Source: AP-15 sp050729795
GTDB taxonomy: Bacteria > Pseudomonadota > Alphaproteobacteria > ATCC43930 > CGMCC-115725
Direction of reading: 5' to 3'
Length of the DNA stretch: 64,000 nt
Assembly (NCBI GenBank): GCA_050729795.1
Contig: JBOHME010000006.1
Coordinates: forward strand, 1 to 64,000
The position numbers and the translations under genes were made by a program. Positions 8,767 through 17,741 of this stretch are shown here, piece after piece. The notes beneath the pieces are model-generated. The model did no database searches. It saw only the letters and a program-made list of their open reading frames with translations, and was not told the origin of the DNA. Numbering within the stretch: position 1 is the stretch's first letter; the number at the start of each line of letters is the position of its first letter.

Positions 8767-9231
8767 TCACACCGCGGCGCGGCTGGGGAGATCCCGCGCT
8801 GGCGGGCCGTAGAGATCCCGCGCCCGCTTTTCAAAGGCGCCGACCATGCGTCGCACTGCCTCGCCAAACAGCACCTCGATAACCCGCTGCATCAGCCGTG
8901 ACTTGAACTCGAAATCGACAAAGAAATTGATCAGGCACCCTTCGGCCACCGGGGTAAAGGTCCAGTGATTGTTCAGATAGCGGAACGGACCCTCGGCATA
9001 GACGACATCGATCTTGCGCGGTGGGTCGAGCGCCACGCGCGAGGTAAACCGCTCGCGGAACATCTTGAAGCCGATGATCAGATCCGCGACTATCAGGTGA
9101 GGCTGGCGTTCGCGAATCCGGGCGCCGATGCACCACGGCAAAAACTCGGGATAGCGCTCGACCTCTGCAACGAGCGCAAAGAGTTGCTCTGCGGCATAGG
9201 GAAGAATCCGCTGCTCGGCGTGGGTCGGCAT
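8767..9231 (-). CDS. RatA/Coq10-family START-like protein
   Basis: A 154-residue polyketide-cyclase/START-fold protein. Family marks are YAAEQLFALVAEVERYPEFLPWC at the N-terminus (read in pieces: LVAEVERYPEFLPW) and FEFKSRLMQRVI near the C-terminus. Members are annotated as ubiquinone-binding Coq10 homologues or as RatA ribosome-association toxins. In alphaproteobacteria the gene following lipA is usually annotated Coq10-like, so a role in ubiquinone handling is the more likely one here. The ATG at 9231 lies 10 bases after lipA's stop, so it is probably translated from the pdh-lpd-lipA transcript. Confidence 0.85.
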   Translation of the reverse strand: MPTHAEQRILPYAAEQLFALVAEVERYPEFLPWCIGARIRERQPHLIVADLIIGFKMFRERFTSRVALDPPRKIDVVYAEGPFRYLNNHWTFTPVAEGCLINFFVDFEFKSRLMQRVIEVLFGEAVRRMVGAFEKRARDLYGPPARDLPSRAAV

Positions 9232-9241
9232 CGGCGCGTGA

Positions 9242-10207
9242 TCACCCAGCTGCGCCGGCGAGCGCCTCGGTGCGGGCAGCGCGCAGCCGCGCAAAATCCT
9301 CCCCAGCATGATAGGACGACCGGGTCAGCGGCGTAGCCGACACCAGGAGAAAGCCCTTGCCAAGAGCAAGGCGGTGATAAAGTGCAAATTCGTCGGGCGT
9401 CACAAAACGCGCGATCGCATGATGTTTCGCGGTCGGTTGCAGATATTGCCCGATGGTCAGAAAATCGACTTGGGCGGCCCGCAGATCGTCCATGATCTGC
9501 AAGACTTCCACCTTGTCTTCGCCGAGCCCGACCATGATGCCGGATTTGGTGAATAGCGCCGGATCGAGCCGCTTGGCCTGGTCGAGCAGTCGCAGCGAGT
9601 GAAAGTATCGGGCGCCGGGCCTCACTTCGGCGTAAAGCCGCGGCACGGTTTCGAGATTGTGGTTGAAGACATCGGGCCCGGCCGACACGACCGTTTCGAG
9701 CGCGCCCGCTTTGCGCAGAAAATCGGGGGTCAGCACCTCGATCGTCGTTTCCGGCGCGGCGGTGCGGATCGCAGCGATGGTCCGAGCGAATTGGCCGGCG
9801 CCGCCATCGTCGAGATCGTCGCGATCGACGGAGGTGACGACGACGTGCTCGAGACCGAGCCCGGCGACCGCGGCGCCGACGCGCTGCGGCTCCGCGGGGT
9901 CGACGGTGTCCGGCCGCCCGGTCGCGACATTGCAAAAGGCGCAAGCGCGGGTGCAAACGCGGCCGAGGATCATCAGGGTCGCGTGACGCTCTTTCCAGCA
10001 TTCGCCGATATTCGGGCAGGCGGCCTCCTCGCACACCGTGTTGAGCCGCAATTCGCGCATCAACCGCCGCGTTGCCTGATATTCGGGCGAGCCGGGCGCC
10101 CTGACGCGCAGCCAATCGGGCTTGCGTCGGATCGGGCTATCGGGCCGACCCGCCTTTTCCGGGTGACGCAATGGTGCGGTTGGCGTAGTCCCCGTCGGTG
10201 AAATCAT
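9242..10207 (-). CDS. lipA: Lipoyl synthase
   Basis: A 321-residue radical-SAM enzyme that inserts two sulfurs into protein-bound octanoyl groups to make lipoyl cofactor. Both iron-sulfur cluster motifs are present: the auxiliary cluster CEEAACPNIGEC near residue 59 and the radical-SAM CTRACAFC near residue 85. Further family marks are VTSVDRDDL, FNHNLETV and TIGQYLQPT. It starts 3 bases after lpd, so the enzyme that makes lipoyl groups is coexpressed with the complex that carries them (lipoyl domains in PdhB and PdhC). Confidence 0.97.
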   Translation of the reverse strand: MISPTGTTPTAPLRHPEKAGRPDSPIRRKPDWLRVRAPGSPEYQATRRLMRELRLNTVCEEAACPNIGECWKERHATLMILGRVCTRACAFCNVATGRPDTVDPAEPQRVGAAVAGLGLEHVVVTSVDRDDLDDGGAGQFARTIAAIRTAAPETTIEVLTPDFLRKAGALETVVSAGPDVFNHNLETVPRLYAEVRPGARYFHSLRLLDQAKRLDPALFTKSGIMVGLGEDKVEVLQIMDDLRAAQVDFLTIGQYLQPTAKHHAIARFVTPDEFALYHRLALGKGFLLVSATPLTRSSYHAGEDFARLRAARTEALAGAAG

Positions 10208-10210
10208 TGG

Positions 10211-11611
10211 CTAGAAGTGGATGGCGCGGCCATAAGCGTCAAGCACCGCCTCGTGCATCGTTTCCGACAGGGTCGGATGCGGGAAGATCGTGCGGATCAG
10301 CTCGGCCTCGGTCGTTTCCAGGCTCTTGGCGATCGCGTAACCCTGGATCAGCTCGGTCACCTCGGCGCCGATCATGTGCGCCCCCAGCAGCTCTCCGGTC
10401 TTGGCATTGAACACGGTCTTGACCATGCCCTCGGGCTCGCCGAGCGCTAACGCCTTGCCGTTGCCGATAAATGGGAAATGCCCGATCTTCAGCTCGTAGC
10501 CCGCTTCGCGCGCCGCCCGCTCGGTAAACCCGACGCTTGCCACCTGCGGCCGGCTATAGGTACAGGCCGGAATATTGTGCAGGTCGAGCGGGTGAACATC
10601 GTTGAGCCCGGCAATGTGCTCGACACAGATCACCCCCTCATGGCTCGCCTTGTGCGCAAGCCATGGCGGGCCGACGACATCGCCGATTGCGTAGACCCCA
10701 GCTTCGCCGGTGCGCAGCCATTCATCGACGACGATATGACCGCGCCGCACCTCGACCCCGGTCCCTTCGATACCGATCCCCTCGACATTGCCGGTAATCC
10801 CGACCGCGAGGATCACTTTTTCGACGGCAATGCTGGTTTTCTTGCCTTTCGCCTCGATCTGGGCAGTGACCCGGCCCGCTTCCCGTCCCAACGCCCCGAC
10901 CGTTGTCCCCGTATGGATCGTGATTCCCCGTTTCTCGAATGCCTTACGGGCAAATCCCGAAATCTCCTCATCCTCGACCGGCAACACCCGGTCGAGCAGC
11001 TCCACGACTGTAACTTCGGTCTCCATATCATTGTAAAAACTGGCAAACTCGATCCCGATGGCGCCCGATCCAATCACAAGGAGCGATTTCGGGATCGCGT
11101 TCGGAATCATCGCCTCCTTATAAGTCCACACCTGCTCCCCATCGGGTTCGAGACCCGGCAGCGCGCGCGCCCGCGCGCCCGTCGCCAATACGATATGCGG
11201 GGCGGCGAGCTCATCCACCGCGTTGCCGTCCTTCTCGATGCCAAGCCGCCCCTTCCCCACCAGCCGGCCACTTCCGGCAACGACGCTAACCTTGTTCTTT
11301 TTCAATAGGTAGGAAACACCATTTGAAAGCTGTTTCGCAACTGCCCGCGAGCGGGCAACGACCTTGCCCGCGTCGAAGCCAACATCGGACGCAAACAACC
11401 CAAATCGGTCGAGATGATGCAGAAGATGGTTGATTTCGGCGGTGCGCAGCAGGGCTTTTGTCGGGATGCACCCCCAATTGAGGCAGATCCCGCCGAGCTC
11501 ATCGCGCTCGACAACGGCGGTGCGCATGCCGAGCTGGGCCGCGCGGATCGCAGCCACATAGCCGCCCGGGCCGCCGCCCAGGACGATGAGGTCGAAGGAG
11601 TTGTCCGACAT
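10211..11611 (-). CDS. lpdA: Dihydrolipoyl dehydrogenase (E3)
   Basis: A 466-residue flavoprotein that reoxidises dihydrolipoyl groups of the pyruvate dehydrogenase complex with NAD. Features in order are the FAD-binding VLGGGPGGYVAA at the N-terminus, the redox disulfide GGICLNWGCIPTKALL, the NAD-binding VIGSGAIGIEFA near residue 180, YAIGDV for the second FAD contact, and the C-terminal dimer-interface HPTLSETMHE with the catalytic His-Glu pair. The ATG at 11611 directly precedes the flavin motif and lies 14 bases after pdhC. Its place in the operon indicates the PDH-specific E3. Confidence 0.96.
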   Translation of the reverse strand: MSDNSFDLIVLGGGPGGYVAAIRAAQLGMRTAVVERDELGGICLNWGCIPTKALLRTAEINHLLHHLDRFGLFASDVGFDAGKVVARSRAVAKQLSNGVSYLLKKNKVSVVAGSGRLVGKGRLGIEKDGNAVDELAAPHIVLATGARARALPGLEPDGEQVWTYKEAMIPNAIPKSLLVIGSGAIGIEFASFYNDMETEVTVVELLDRVLPVEDEEISGFARKAFEKRGITIHTGTTVGALGREAGRVTAQIEAKGKKTSIAVEKVILAVGITGNVEGIGIEGTGVEVRRGHIVVDEWLRTGEAGVYAIGDVVGPPWLAHKASHEGVICVEHIAGLNDVHPLDLHNIPACTYSRPQVASVGFTERAAREAGYELKIGHFPFIGNGKALALGEPEGMVKTVFNAKTGELLGAHMIGAEVTELIQGYAIAKSLETTEAELIRTIFPHPTLSETMHEAVLDAYGRAIHF

Positions 11612-11625
11612 TCCCTGCGCCTGGG

Positions 11626-12957
11626 CTAAAGCAGCATCATCAAGGGATCCTCGATCAGCCGTTTGAACGCCGCGAGGAATTGCGCGCCGACGGCACCATC
11701 GACGGCGCGGTGATCGCATGACAGGGTGCAGGTCATGACCGTCGCCACGGTGAGCGCGCCGTCTTTGACCACCGGCCGCTGCTCGCCGGCGCCGACCGCG
11801 AGAATGCCGCCATGCGGAGGGTTGATCACCGCGGCGAATTCACGGACCCCATACATGCCGAGATTGGAAATCGAGAAGGTGCCGCCCTGAAACTCTTCGA
11901 GCTTCAGCTTGCCGGTTCGTGCGCGCGCGGCGAGGTCCTTGGTTTCCTTGGCGATCGTCGCCAATCCCTTGCGCTCCGCATGGCGCACGATCGGTGTGAT
12001 GAGCCCGTCTTCGAGCGCGACCGCGACGGCGATATCGACGGTATCCCACAGCAGGATCGCCTCCTCGCTCCAGGATGCGTTGGCCGCCGGCACCTCGCAG
12101 AGGGCAAGTGCTGCCGCTCGGATCACAAAATCATTGAGGGAAATCCTGTAAGAGTCTGAGTTTGCGTTTAGATCGCTGCGGATTTTGAGCAGCGCGTCGA
12201 TCTCGCAATCAACCGTCAGATAGAAGTGCGGGATCGTCTGCTTTGCTTCGGTAAGGCGCCGGGCGATGACCCGGCGCATCGTGGTCAATGACCGCTCGTG
12301 ATAGGGCGGGTCGCCCGCGAGCGCCAGCACGCGCTCCTTTGACACGGTCGGCGCCGGTCCTGGGATCGCTGGTGGCACGGCCTGCGGTGGCGCAACCGCT
12401 GGGGGTGGCACGGGAGCGGCGCCTGGTGCGGACAGAGCCTTCTCGACATCGCTCTTGACGATTCGGCCCTGCGGTCCCGAGCCGGTCAAAGCTGCCAGAT
12501 CGAGGCCGGCCTGCTGCGCCATGCGGCGCGCCAGTGGACTGGCGAAGATCCGGCCATTTCCGGCGCCACCGGCGGGCTCCGGTGATTGTGGCGGCGGCGC
12601 GGGTGGCTGGGTCGTGGCCCGGTTGGTCTCCTGCGGCGGAACCAGGACCGGTGCCACGGCCGACTTTGTCTCCGAGCCGGCGCCGGCGAACTGAGCCAAA
12701 CTCGCGGCCTCTTCCCCGGCGCCGAGAAGCAATGCGATCGGCTGATTGACCTTGACGCCCTGGGTACCTTCGGGCACGAGGATCCGTCCGACCCGGCCGT
12801 CATCGATCGCCTCGACCTCCATCGTCGCCTTGTCGGTTTCGATCTCGGCGATGACGTCGCCCGAATGCACCTCGTCACCCTCGCGCTTCAACCACTTCGC
12901 GAGGTTGCCTTCGGTCATCGTCGGCGACAGCGCCGGCATCAGCACCTCGATCGGCAT
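11626..12957 (-). CDS. pdhC: Dihydrolipoyllysine acetyltransferase, PDH E2
   Basis: A 443-residue E2 core enzyme that transfers the acetyl group to CoA. Residues 1-80 form a lipoyl domain with the lipoyl-lysine motif ETDKATMEVEA. A Pro/Ala-rich linker follows. The E3-binding domain is around residues 135-170 (FASPLARRMAQQAGLDLAAL), and a second flexible linker leads into the CoA-acyltransferase catalytic domain. The catalytic signature SCDHRAVDGAVGAQF stands near the C-terminus and contains the active-site His. It lies 45 bases downstream of pdhB. Confidence 0.96.
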   Translation of the reverse strand: MPIEVLMPALSPTMTEGNLAKWLKREGDEVHSGDVIAEIETDKATMEVEAIDDGRVGRILVPEGTQGVKVNQPIALLLGAGEEAASLAQFAGAGSETKSAVAPVLVPPQETNRATTQPPAPPPQSPEPAGGAGNGRIFASPLARRMAQQAGLDLAALTGSGPQGRIVKSDVEKALSAPGAAPVPPPAVAPPQAVPPAIPGPAPTVSKERVLALAGDPPYHERSLTTMRRVIARRLTEAKQTIPHFYLTVDCEIDALLKIRSDLNANSDSYRISLNDFVIRAAALALCEVPAANASWSEEAILLWDTVDIAVAVALEDGLITPIVRHAERKGLATIAKETKDLAARARTGKLKLEEFQGGTFSISNLGMYGVREFAAVINPPHGGILAVGAGEQRPVVKDGALTVATVMTCTLSCDHRAVDGAVGAQFLAAFKRLIEDPLMMLL

Positions 12958-13002
12958 GATCGGTTTCCTGCGTCTTCAGCCGAGGCCGGGCGAACCGGCG
13001 GG

Positions 13003-14397
13003 CTAGCGATAGGTGATTTCGCGCGCCGCTGCGACGATGTCCTCGACCTGCGGCACCGCAAGCTGCTCGAGGTTGGCGGCGTAAGGCAGCGGCACGTCCT
13101 TGCCAGTGACCCGTTTCAGCGGCGCATCGAGCCAATCGAACGCCTCCGTCATGATCACAGCGGCAATTTCGGCACCAATGCCGGCAAACGGCCAGCCTTC
13201 TTCGACGGCGACGATGCGGTTGGTTTTCTTGACCGAGGCGACCACGGTATCGACGTCGAACGGGCGCAGGCTGCGCAAATCGATGATCTCGGCCGAGATC
13301 CCCGCTTTTTCGAGCTCCTCAGCGGCCTGCATAGCCAGCTTGACCATCCGCGAAAAGGCCGCGATCGTCACATCCTCGCCGCCCCTGGCAATCCGCGCCC
13401 GGCCGATCGGCACCAGGAATTCGGGATCGTCGGGAACTGCGAAGGTTTCGCCATAGACGAGCTCGTGCTCGAGAAATATGACCGGGTTTGGGTCGCGGAT
13501 CGCCGATTTCAGCAAACCCTTGTGATCGGCCCCGGTATAGGGGGCCACGACCTTGAGCCCCGGAACATGCGCGTACCAGCTCGCATAGCATTGCGAGTGC
13601 TGGGCCGCGACCCGCGCAGCAATCCCGTTTGGCCCACGAAACACGATCGGGCAGCCCATCTGTCCGCCCGACATATAACGCGTTTTCGATGCAGAGTTGA
13701 CAATCTGGTCAATTGCTTGCATGGCGAAGTTAAAGGTCATGAACTCGACGATGGGGCGCAATCCGGCAAACCCGGCACCGATGCCGAGCCCGGCAAAGCC
13801 CTGTTCGGTGATCGGCGTGTCGATCACCCGCCGCTGGCCGAATTCCTGCAGCAGGCCCTGGCTGACCTTGTAGGCGCCCTGATATTCGGCCACCTCCTCG
13901 CCGAGCAGAAAAACGCCATCGTCGCGGCGCATCTCTTCGGCGATCGCATCGCGCAGCGCCTCGCGCACGGTGATCGTCCGGGTTGCGCCCCGATATTCCG
14001 GCTCTGCCGGGGCGGCCGCACGGCCCGCTGGCGAGGGTGGCCGCGAAGGCTGCGGCGGTCGGGTCTGTCGCAGCTCGGCGGCAGGTGCCGATCGGCCGAG
14101 CTCGATGGCAGGCTCCGCCGTCGATCCGCTCGGTGTTGGGCTCACCGCTTTTTCGCCATCGGCGGCGATCACCGCAATCGGTGTGTTGACCGCGACATGA
14201 TCGGTGCCCTCTGGGATCACGATCCTGGCGAGCACACCTTCATCGACCGCCTCGACCTCCATCGTCGCCTTGTCGGTTTCGATTTCGGCCAAAACGTCGC
14301 CGGCCCTGACCGCCTCGCCTTCGCTCTTGAGCCAGCGCGCGATCTTGCCCTCGGTCATCGTCGGCGACAGCGCCGGCATCAGCACTTCAGTAGGCAT
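13003..14397 (-). CDS. pdhB: Pyruvate dehydrogenase E1 beta with N-terminal lipoyl domain
   Basis: A 464-residue E1 beta subunit, about 130 residues longer than the usual 325-330. The excess is an N-terminal lipoyl domain (residues 1-80, ETDKATMEVEAVD with the lipoyl-lysine) plus a Pro-rich linker. The transketolase-type core begins near residue 138 (TITVREALRDAIAEEM). Family motifs include GEEVAEYQGAYKVSQGL, EFMTFNFAMQAIDQIVNSA and EEGWPFAGIGAEIAA. Such lipoylated E1 beta subunits are known from alphaproteobacteria, so this is lineage-typical rather than a new fusion. Confidence 0.95.
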   Translation of the reverse strand: MPTEVLMPALSPTMTEGKIARWLKSEGEAVRAGDVLAEIETDKATMEVEAVDEGVLARIVIPEGTDHVAVNTPIAVIAADGEKAVSPTPSGSTAEPAIELGRSAPAAELRQTRPPQPSRPPSPAGRAAAPAEPEYRGATRTITVREALRDAIAEEMRRDDGVFLLGEEVAEYQGAYKVSQGLLQEFGQRRVIDTPITEQGFAGLGIGAGFAGLRPIVEFMTFNFAMQAIDQIVNSASKTRYMSGGQMGCPIVFRGPNGIAARVAAQHSQCYASWYAHVPGLKVVAPYTGADHKGLLKSAIRDPNPVIFLEHELVYGETFAVPDDPEFLVPIGRARIARGGEDVTIAAFSRMVKLAMQAAEELEKAGISAEIIDLRSLRPFDVDTVVASVKKTNRIVAVEEGWPFAGIGAEIAAVIMTEAFDWLDAPLKRVTGKDVPLPYAANLEQLAVPQVEDIVAAAREITYR

Positions 14398-14465
14398 GGC
14401 TCACCGCATTCTCCCGCGCGCGATAGCGCAGCCGCGACCCGCGACGACTCCCTCGGCCGGCGCTT

Positions 14466-15473
14466 TCAGACGTCGACCAGAACGTCTGTCCACAGTTCGG
14501 CCGGGTCCGGCTCCGGGCTATCCTGCGCGAATTGTGCGGCCTCGGCCACTTTGGCGCGAACCTCGGTATCGATCGCCTTGAGCGCCGCCTCTTCGGTGCC
14601 GCCATCGATCAGCCGCCGCCTTGCCTGATCGATCGGATCGTGCTCGGTGCGCATCCGGTCGACCTCGTCGCGGGTGCGGTATTTTGCCGGGTCCGACATC
14701 GAATGACCACGATAACGATAGGTCAGCATTTCGAGGATCAATGGGCCTTGTCCCGAGCGCGCATGCTCGGCGGCGGCAAGCCCGGCCTCGTGCACCGCCA
14801 GCACGTTCATGCCATCGACCTCTTCGCCCGGAATACCGTAGGCCGTGCCACGATGAAACAGATCGGTGCGGGCCGAGGCACGATCGATTGCGGTGCCCAT
14901 GCCGTAGCGGTTGTTCTCGATCACATAGACGACCGGCAGCTTCCACAACGCCGCCATATTGAAGCTTTCGTAAACCTGGCCCTGGTTGATCGCGCCATCA
15001 CCAAGATAGGTGACCGAGATCAGTCCGTTGTCGCGGTAGCGATGGGCAAAGCCAAGCCCCGTGCCGATCGGCACTTGCGCACCGACGATCCCGTGGCCGC
15101 CGAAAAAATTCTTGTCGCGGCTGAACATGTGCATCGAGCCGCCCTTGCCGTGCGAGTATCCGGTGCGCCGCCCGGTCAGCTCGGCCATCACTCCCTTGGG
15201 GTCCATCCCGCAAGCCAGCATATGGCCATGGTCACGGTAGGAGGTGACGACTGTGTCGCCCGGCTTCAGCGCCGCCTGCATGCCGACGACCACCGCCTCC
15301 TGTCCGATATAGAGGTGGCAGAAGCCGCCGATCAGCCCCATTCCGTACATCTGTCCGGCGCGCTCCTCAAACCGCCGGATCAGCAGCATGTCGCGATAGA
15401 AGCCGATCAGCTCCTTTGGTGAGGCATCGATTTCGGCGACGCCAACCGCCTTGGCTCTGCGTGCTGCTGCCAT
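14466..15473 (-). CDS. pdhA: Pyruvate dehydrogenase E1 alpha
   Basis: A 335-residue thiamine-diphosphate-dependent E1 alpha subunit. It decarboxylates pyruvate and reductively acetylates the lipoyl domains together with PdhB. The ThDP-binding motif GDGAINQGQVYESFNMAALW is complete, followed by VIENNRYGMGT. The phosphorylation-loop-like YRYRGHSMSDPAKYRT is also conserved. The start at 15473 (MAAARRAKAVG) agrees with the family's N-terminus; the upstream in-frame ATG at 15536 would add an atypical basic tail. It is first of the pdh genes and lies 184 bases downstream of ftsB. Confidence 0.96.
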   Translation of the reverse strand: MAAARRAKAVGVAEIDASPKELIGFYRDMLLIRRFEERAGQMYGMGLIGGFCHLYIGQEAVVVGMQAALKPGDTVVTSYRDHGHMLACGMDPKGVMAELTGRRTGYSHGKGGSMHMFSRDKNFFGGHGIVGAQVPIGTGLGFAHRYRDNGLISVTYLGDGAINQGQVYESFNMAALWKLPVVYVIENNRYGMGTAIDRASARTDLFHRGTAYGIPGEEVDGMNVLAVHEAGLAAAEHARSGQGPLILEMLTYRYRGHSMSDPAKYRTRDEVDRMRTEHDPIDQARRRLIDGGTEEAALKAIDTEVRAKVAEAAQFAQDSPEPDPAELWTDVLVDV

Positions 15474-15610
15474 CTCGTTCCCTCCGGGCGACCCTGCCCT
15501 CGCCGCCACAACGCATGGCCCCGAGCATGGTGTCAAACCCGGTTGTTTGCAACCTCGACCTGTTCAACCTTTTGTCCGGAAACAGAAACTGGCCGGGCGC
15601 AGACGCCAGG

Positions 15611-15670
15611 CTTCAGTGCGCCGGGCTTCAGTGCGCCGGGCTTCAGTGCGCCGGGCTTCAGTGCGCTGGC
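15611..15670. repeat. 4 x 15-bp tandem repeat at the 3' end of ftsB
   Basis: Four units of CTTCAGTGCGCCGGG (the fourth ends CTGGC) lie at 15611, 15626, 15641 and 15656. The unit nearest the gene contains the final codons and stop of the minus-strand ftsB; the other three copy that end into the spacer before pdhA, so that spacer holds extra TGA triplets. Confidence 0.88.
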
Positions 15671-15981
15671 GGGGTCTTCATGATCACGATCTCGTTTGGT
15701 GCCACGAGGTTCAAGGTCTCGCGCACCCGTTCGTCGAGAAGGTCGGGATCGAGATGATCGGGGCTCAGTTCGGAAACCCGCAATTCGAGCGCCTTGCGCT
15801 CGATCCGCAGCGCGACGAGCTTGCCGTTTTCGGCGTTTATCTGCTGGGTCACGCGGATCCAGGACAAAAAGCCGCGATCGCCTTGGAGCAGATTATAGGC
15901 GAAAAGGCCGGTCACGAGGATCCCGAGCAGCGGCACGACGGCCGCCCGCCCGATCCGCCGCAATTCGCGCATCACGATCAT
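15658..15981 (-). CDS. ftsB: Septum formation initiator FtsB/DivIC-type protein
   Basis: A 107-residue bitopic membrane protein. A short cytoplasmic N-terminus (MRELRRIGRAA) is followed by one membrane helix at about residues 15-33 (VVPLLGILVTGLFAYNLL). The periplasmic heptad-like coiled coil comes next (INAENGKLVALRIERKALEL), then the family's C-terminal DERVRETLNLVAPNEIVI. FtsB-type proteins form the FtsQLB subcomplex that licenses septal peptidoglycan synthesis. It follows eno, as FtsB does in many proteobacteria. The start could be the ATG at 15981 or the one nine bases later at 15972; upstream starts would overlap eno. Confidence 0.85.
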   Translation of the reverse strand: MIVMRELRRIGRAAVVPLLGILVTGLFAYNLLQGDRGFLSWIRVTQQINAENGKLVALRIERKALELRVSELSPDHLDPDLLDERVRETLNLVAPNEIVIMKTPPAH

Positions 15982-16024
15982 CGCGCGACCCGAGCACTGA
16001 TCCGGCGGCGGGTCAATCCCCCCG

Positions 16025-17311
16025 TCACGAAGGCCGCCAGCGCGCCAGCACCGCACCTCCGGCGTAGCTCGCGCTGCCACCGAGCTGCTCCTCGATTCGC
16101 ATCAGCTGGTTGTATTTGGCGAGCCGGTCGGAGCGCGACAGCGATCCGCTCTTGATCTGGCCGGCATTGGTGGCGACCACGAGATCGGCGATCGTCACAT
16201 CCTCGGTCTCGCCCGAGCGATGCGAGAACACCGTGCCCCAGCCGGCGCGCTGCGCGATCTCGACCGCTTCGAGCGTCTGCGACAATGTGCCGATCTGGTT
16301 GACCTTGACCAGCACCGCGTTAGCGACGCCGCGCTCGATGCCCTGGCGGATCAATGCCGGGTTGGTGACGAAATTGTCGTCGCCGACAAGCTGGAGCTTG
16401 CCGCCCAGCTCGCGTGTCAGCAGCTCCCAGCCGTCCCAATCGTCCTCGGCCATGCCGTCCTCGAGCGAGGCGATCGGGTAGCGGGCGACGAGGTCGGCAT
16501 AATAAGCGACCATCCCGGCCGCATCGAGCACTTTGCTCTCGCCGCTGAGATGATACTTGCCGTCGCGGTGGAATTCGCTCGCCGCCGGATCGAGCGCCAG
16601 CACGACATCGTCGCCCGGATGGTAGCCGGCGGCCTCGATCGCCCGCGTCACAAAGCCGAGCGCCGCATCGGCCGAGGCGAGGTTCGGGGCAAACCCGCCC
16701 TCGTCACCGACATTGGTGCTGTAGCCGGCATCGGCGAACTGCCGGCGCAGCGCGTGGAAGATCTCGGATCCGGCGCGGACCGCCTCGCGGACCGAGGTGG
16801 CGCCGACCGGCACGATCATGAATTCCTGGATGTCGATCGGGTTGTCGGCGTGCACCCCGCCATTGACGATGTTCATCATCGGCACCGGCAAAGTGCGCGC
16901 GAAGACGCCGCCGACATAGCGATAGAGCGGCTGGCCGAGGGACGCCGCGGCGGCCTTGGCGGCGGCGAGGCTGACACCGAGGATCGCGTTGGCGCCGAGC
17001 CGGGACTTGTTGGCAGTGCCGTCGAGCTCGATGAGAATGCGGTCGAGCGCCAGCTGATCGGTCGCGTCGGCGCAGCGGAGCGCGGCACGGATTTCGCCAT
17101 TGACCGCGGCCACCGCCTGCAGCACGCCGCGCCCGCCATAGCGCGCCCCGCCGTCGCGCTTCTCGATCGCCTCATGCGCGCCGGTCGAAGCGCCCGACGG
17201 CACCGCCGCCCGGCCCATCGTGCCGCCGTCCAAGGTCACCTCGACCTCAACCGTCGGATTGCCCCGGCTGTCGAGAATCTCACGGGCGTGAATATCGGCA
17301 ATCGCAGTCAT
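16025..17311 (-). CDS. eno: Enolase
   Basis: A 428-residue enolase, the usual length. It converts 2-phosphoglycerate to phosphoenolpyruvate in the cytoplasm. Marks in order are IHAREILDSRGNPTVEVEV at the N-terminus, PSGASTGAHEA, NVGDEGGFAPN, the metal-ligand region SLEDGMAEDDW, the catalytic-lysine region VLVKVNQIGTL and SHRSGETEDVTIADL. I chose the ATG at 17311 because MTAIADIHARE matches the family start. Downstream genes ftsB and pdhA follow in the same direction. Confidence 0.98.
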   Translation of the reverse strand: MTAIADIHAREILDSRGNPTVEVEVTLDGGTMGRAAVPSGASTGAHEAIEKRDGGARYGGRGVLQAVAAVNGEIRAALRCADATDQLALDRILIELDGTANKSRLGANAILGVSLAAAKAAAASLGQPLYRYVGGVFARTLPVPMMNIVNGGVHADNPIDIQEFMIVPVGATSVREAVRAGSEIFHALRRQFADAGYSTNVGDEGGFAPNLASADAALGFVTRAIEAAGYHPGDDVVLALDPAASEFHRDGKYHLSGESKVLDAAGMVAYYADLVARYPIASLEDGMAEDDWDGWELLTRELGGKLQLVGDDNFVTNPALIRQGIERGVANAVLVKVNQIGTLSQTLEAVEIAQRAGWGTVFSHRSGETEDVTIADLVVATNAGQIKSGSLSRSDRLAKYNQLMRIEEQLGGSASYAGGAVLARWRPS

Positions 17312-17415
17312 CAGGGCTCCAGGGCTGTCGGCTCCACAACCCCTCTCGTGCAGGCAGGGCGGAAAGGGAGAGTCCAGCGCAACCCGCAAGGACGGTGAAG
17401 GTACCCAGACGCTCG

Positions 17416-17610
17416 TCAGCGCGGCAAGCCTTCCTCAAACTGCCTTCTCTCACCAGGCAGCAACAACATCCTTAAAACCACACCTCGGGCGAGCAGCTCG
17501 GCGGCACGATCGTCTTCGGGGCCACCTTTGAAGGAAACCTCGAAGACATGTTCGCGCCGGGTGCCTCTATGGACGCTTGACACCCGCCTGACCTTGAAAT
17601 CTTCTATCAT
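17416..17610 (-). CDS. Small hypothetical protein
   Basis: A possible 64-residue protein beginning MIEDFKVRRV. The ATG at 17610 is preceded by GGAGA at a six-base distance, a good ribosome-binding site; an upstream in-frame ATG at 17622 would place that GGAGA inside the gene. The protein is charged (HRGTRREHVFEVSF, EDDRAAELLARGV) and has no signal peptide or membrane segment. I do not recognise a family. It lies 104 bases upstream of eno in an A+T-richer stretch. It may be a real small gene, but evidence is limited to the ribosome-binding site and plausible codon use. Confidence 0.45.
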   Translation of the reverse strand: MIEDFKVRRVSSVHRGTRREHVFEVSFKGGPEDDRAAELLARGVVLRMLLLPGERRQFEEGLPR

Positions 17611-17741
17611 ATTATTCTCCATCTCGAAATACCGTTATCATCTGCGCCTGAATTGTGGTGATACCGCGGCGAGGTTCAATGTCTCGCTTGGAACGTAAGG
17701 CGCGATCCGTGCCGCCAGAAATCAGAGACTCAGGTTCTCGT

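Noticed and set aside
13003..14397. Lipoyl domain on PdhB as a novel fusion
   Set aside because: Lipoylated E1 beta subunits are an established feature of alphaproteobacterial pyruvate dehydrogenase.
12586..14628. 680-codon open frame antisense to pdhC and pdhB
   Set aside because: It mirrors two well-supported genes on the minus strand; its protein has no recognisable motif and the open length follows from the high G+C codon pattern.
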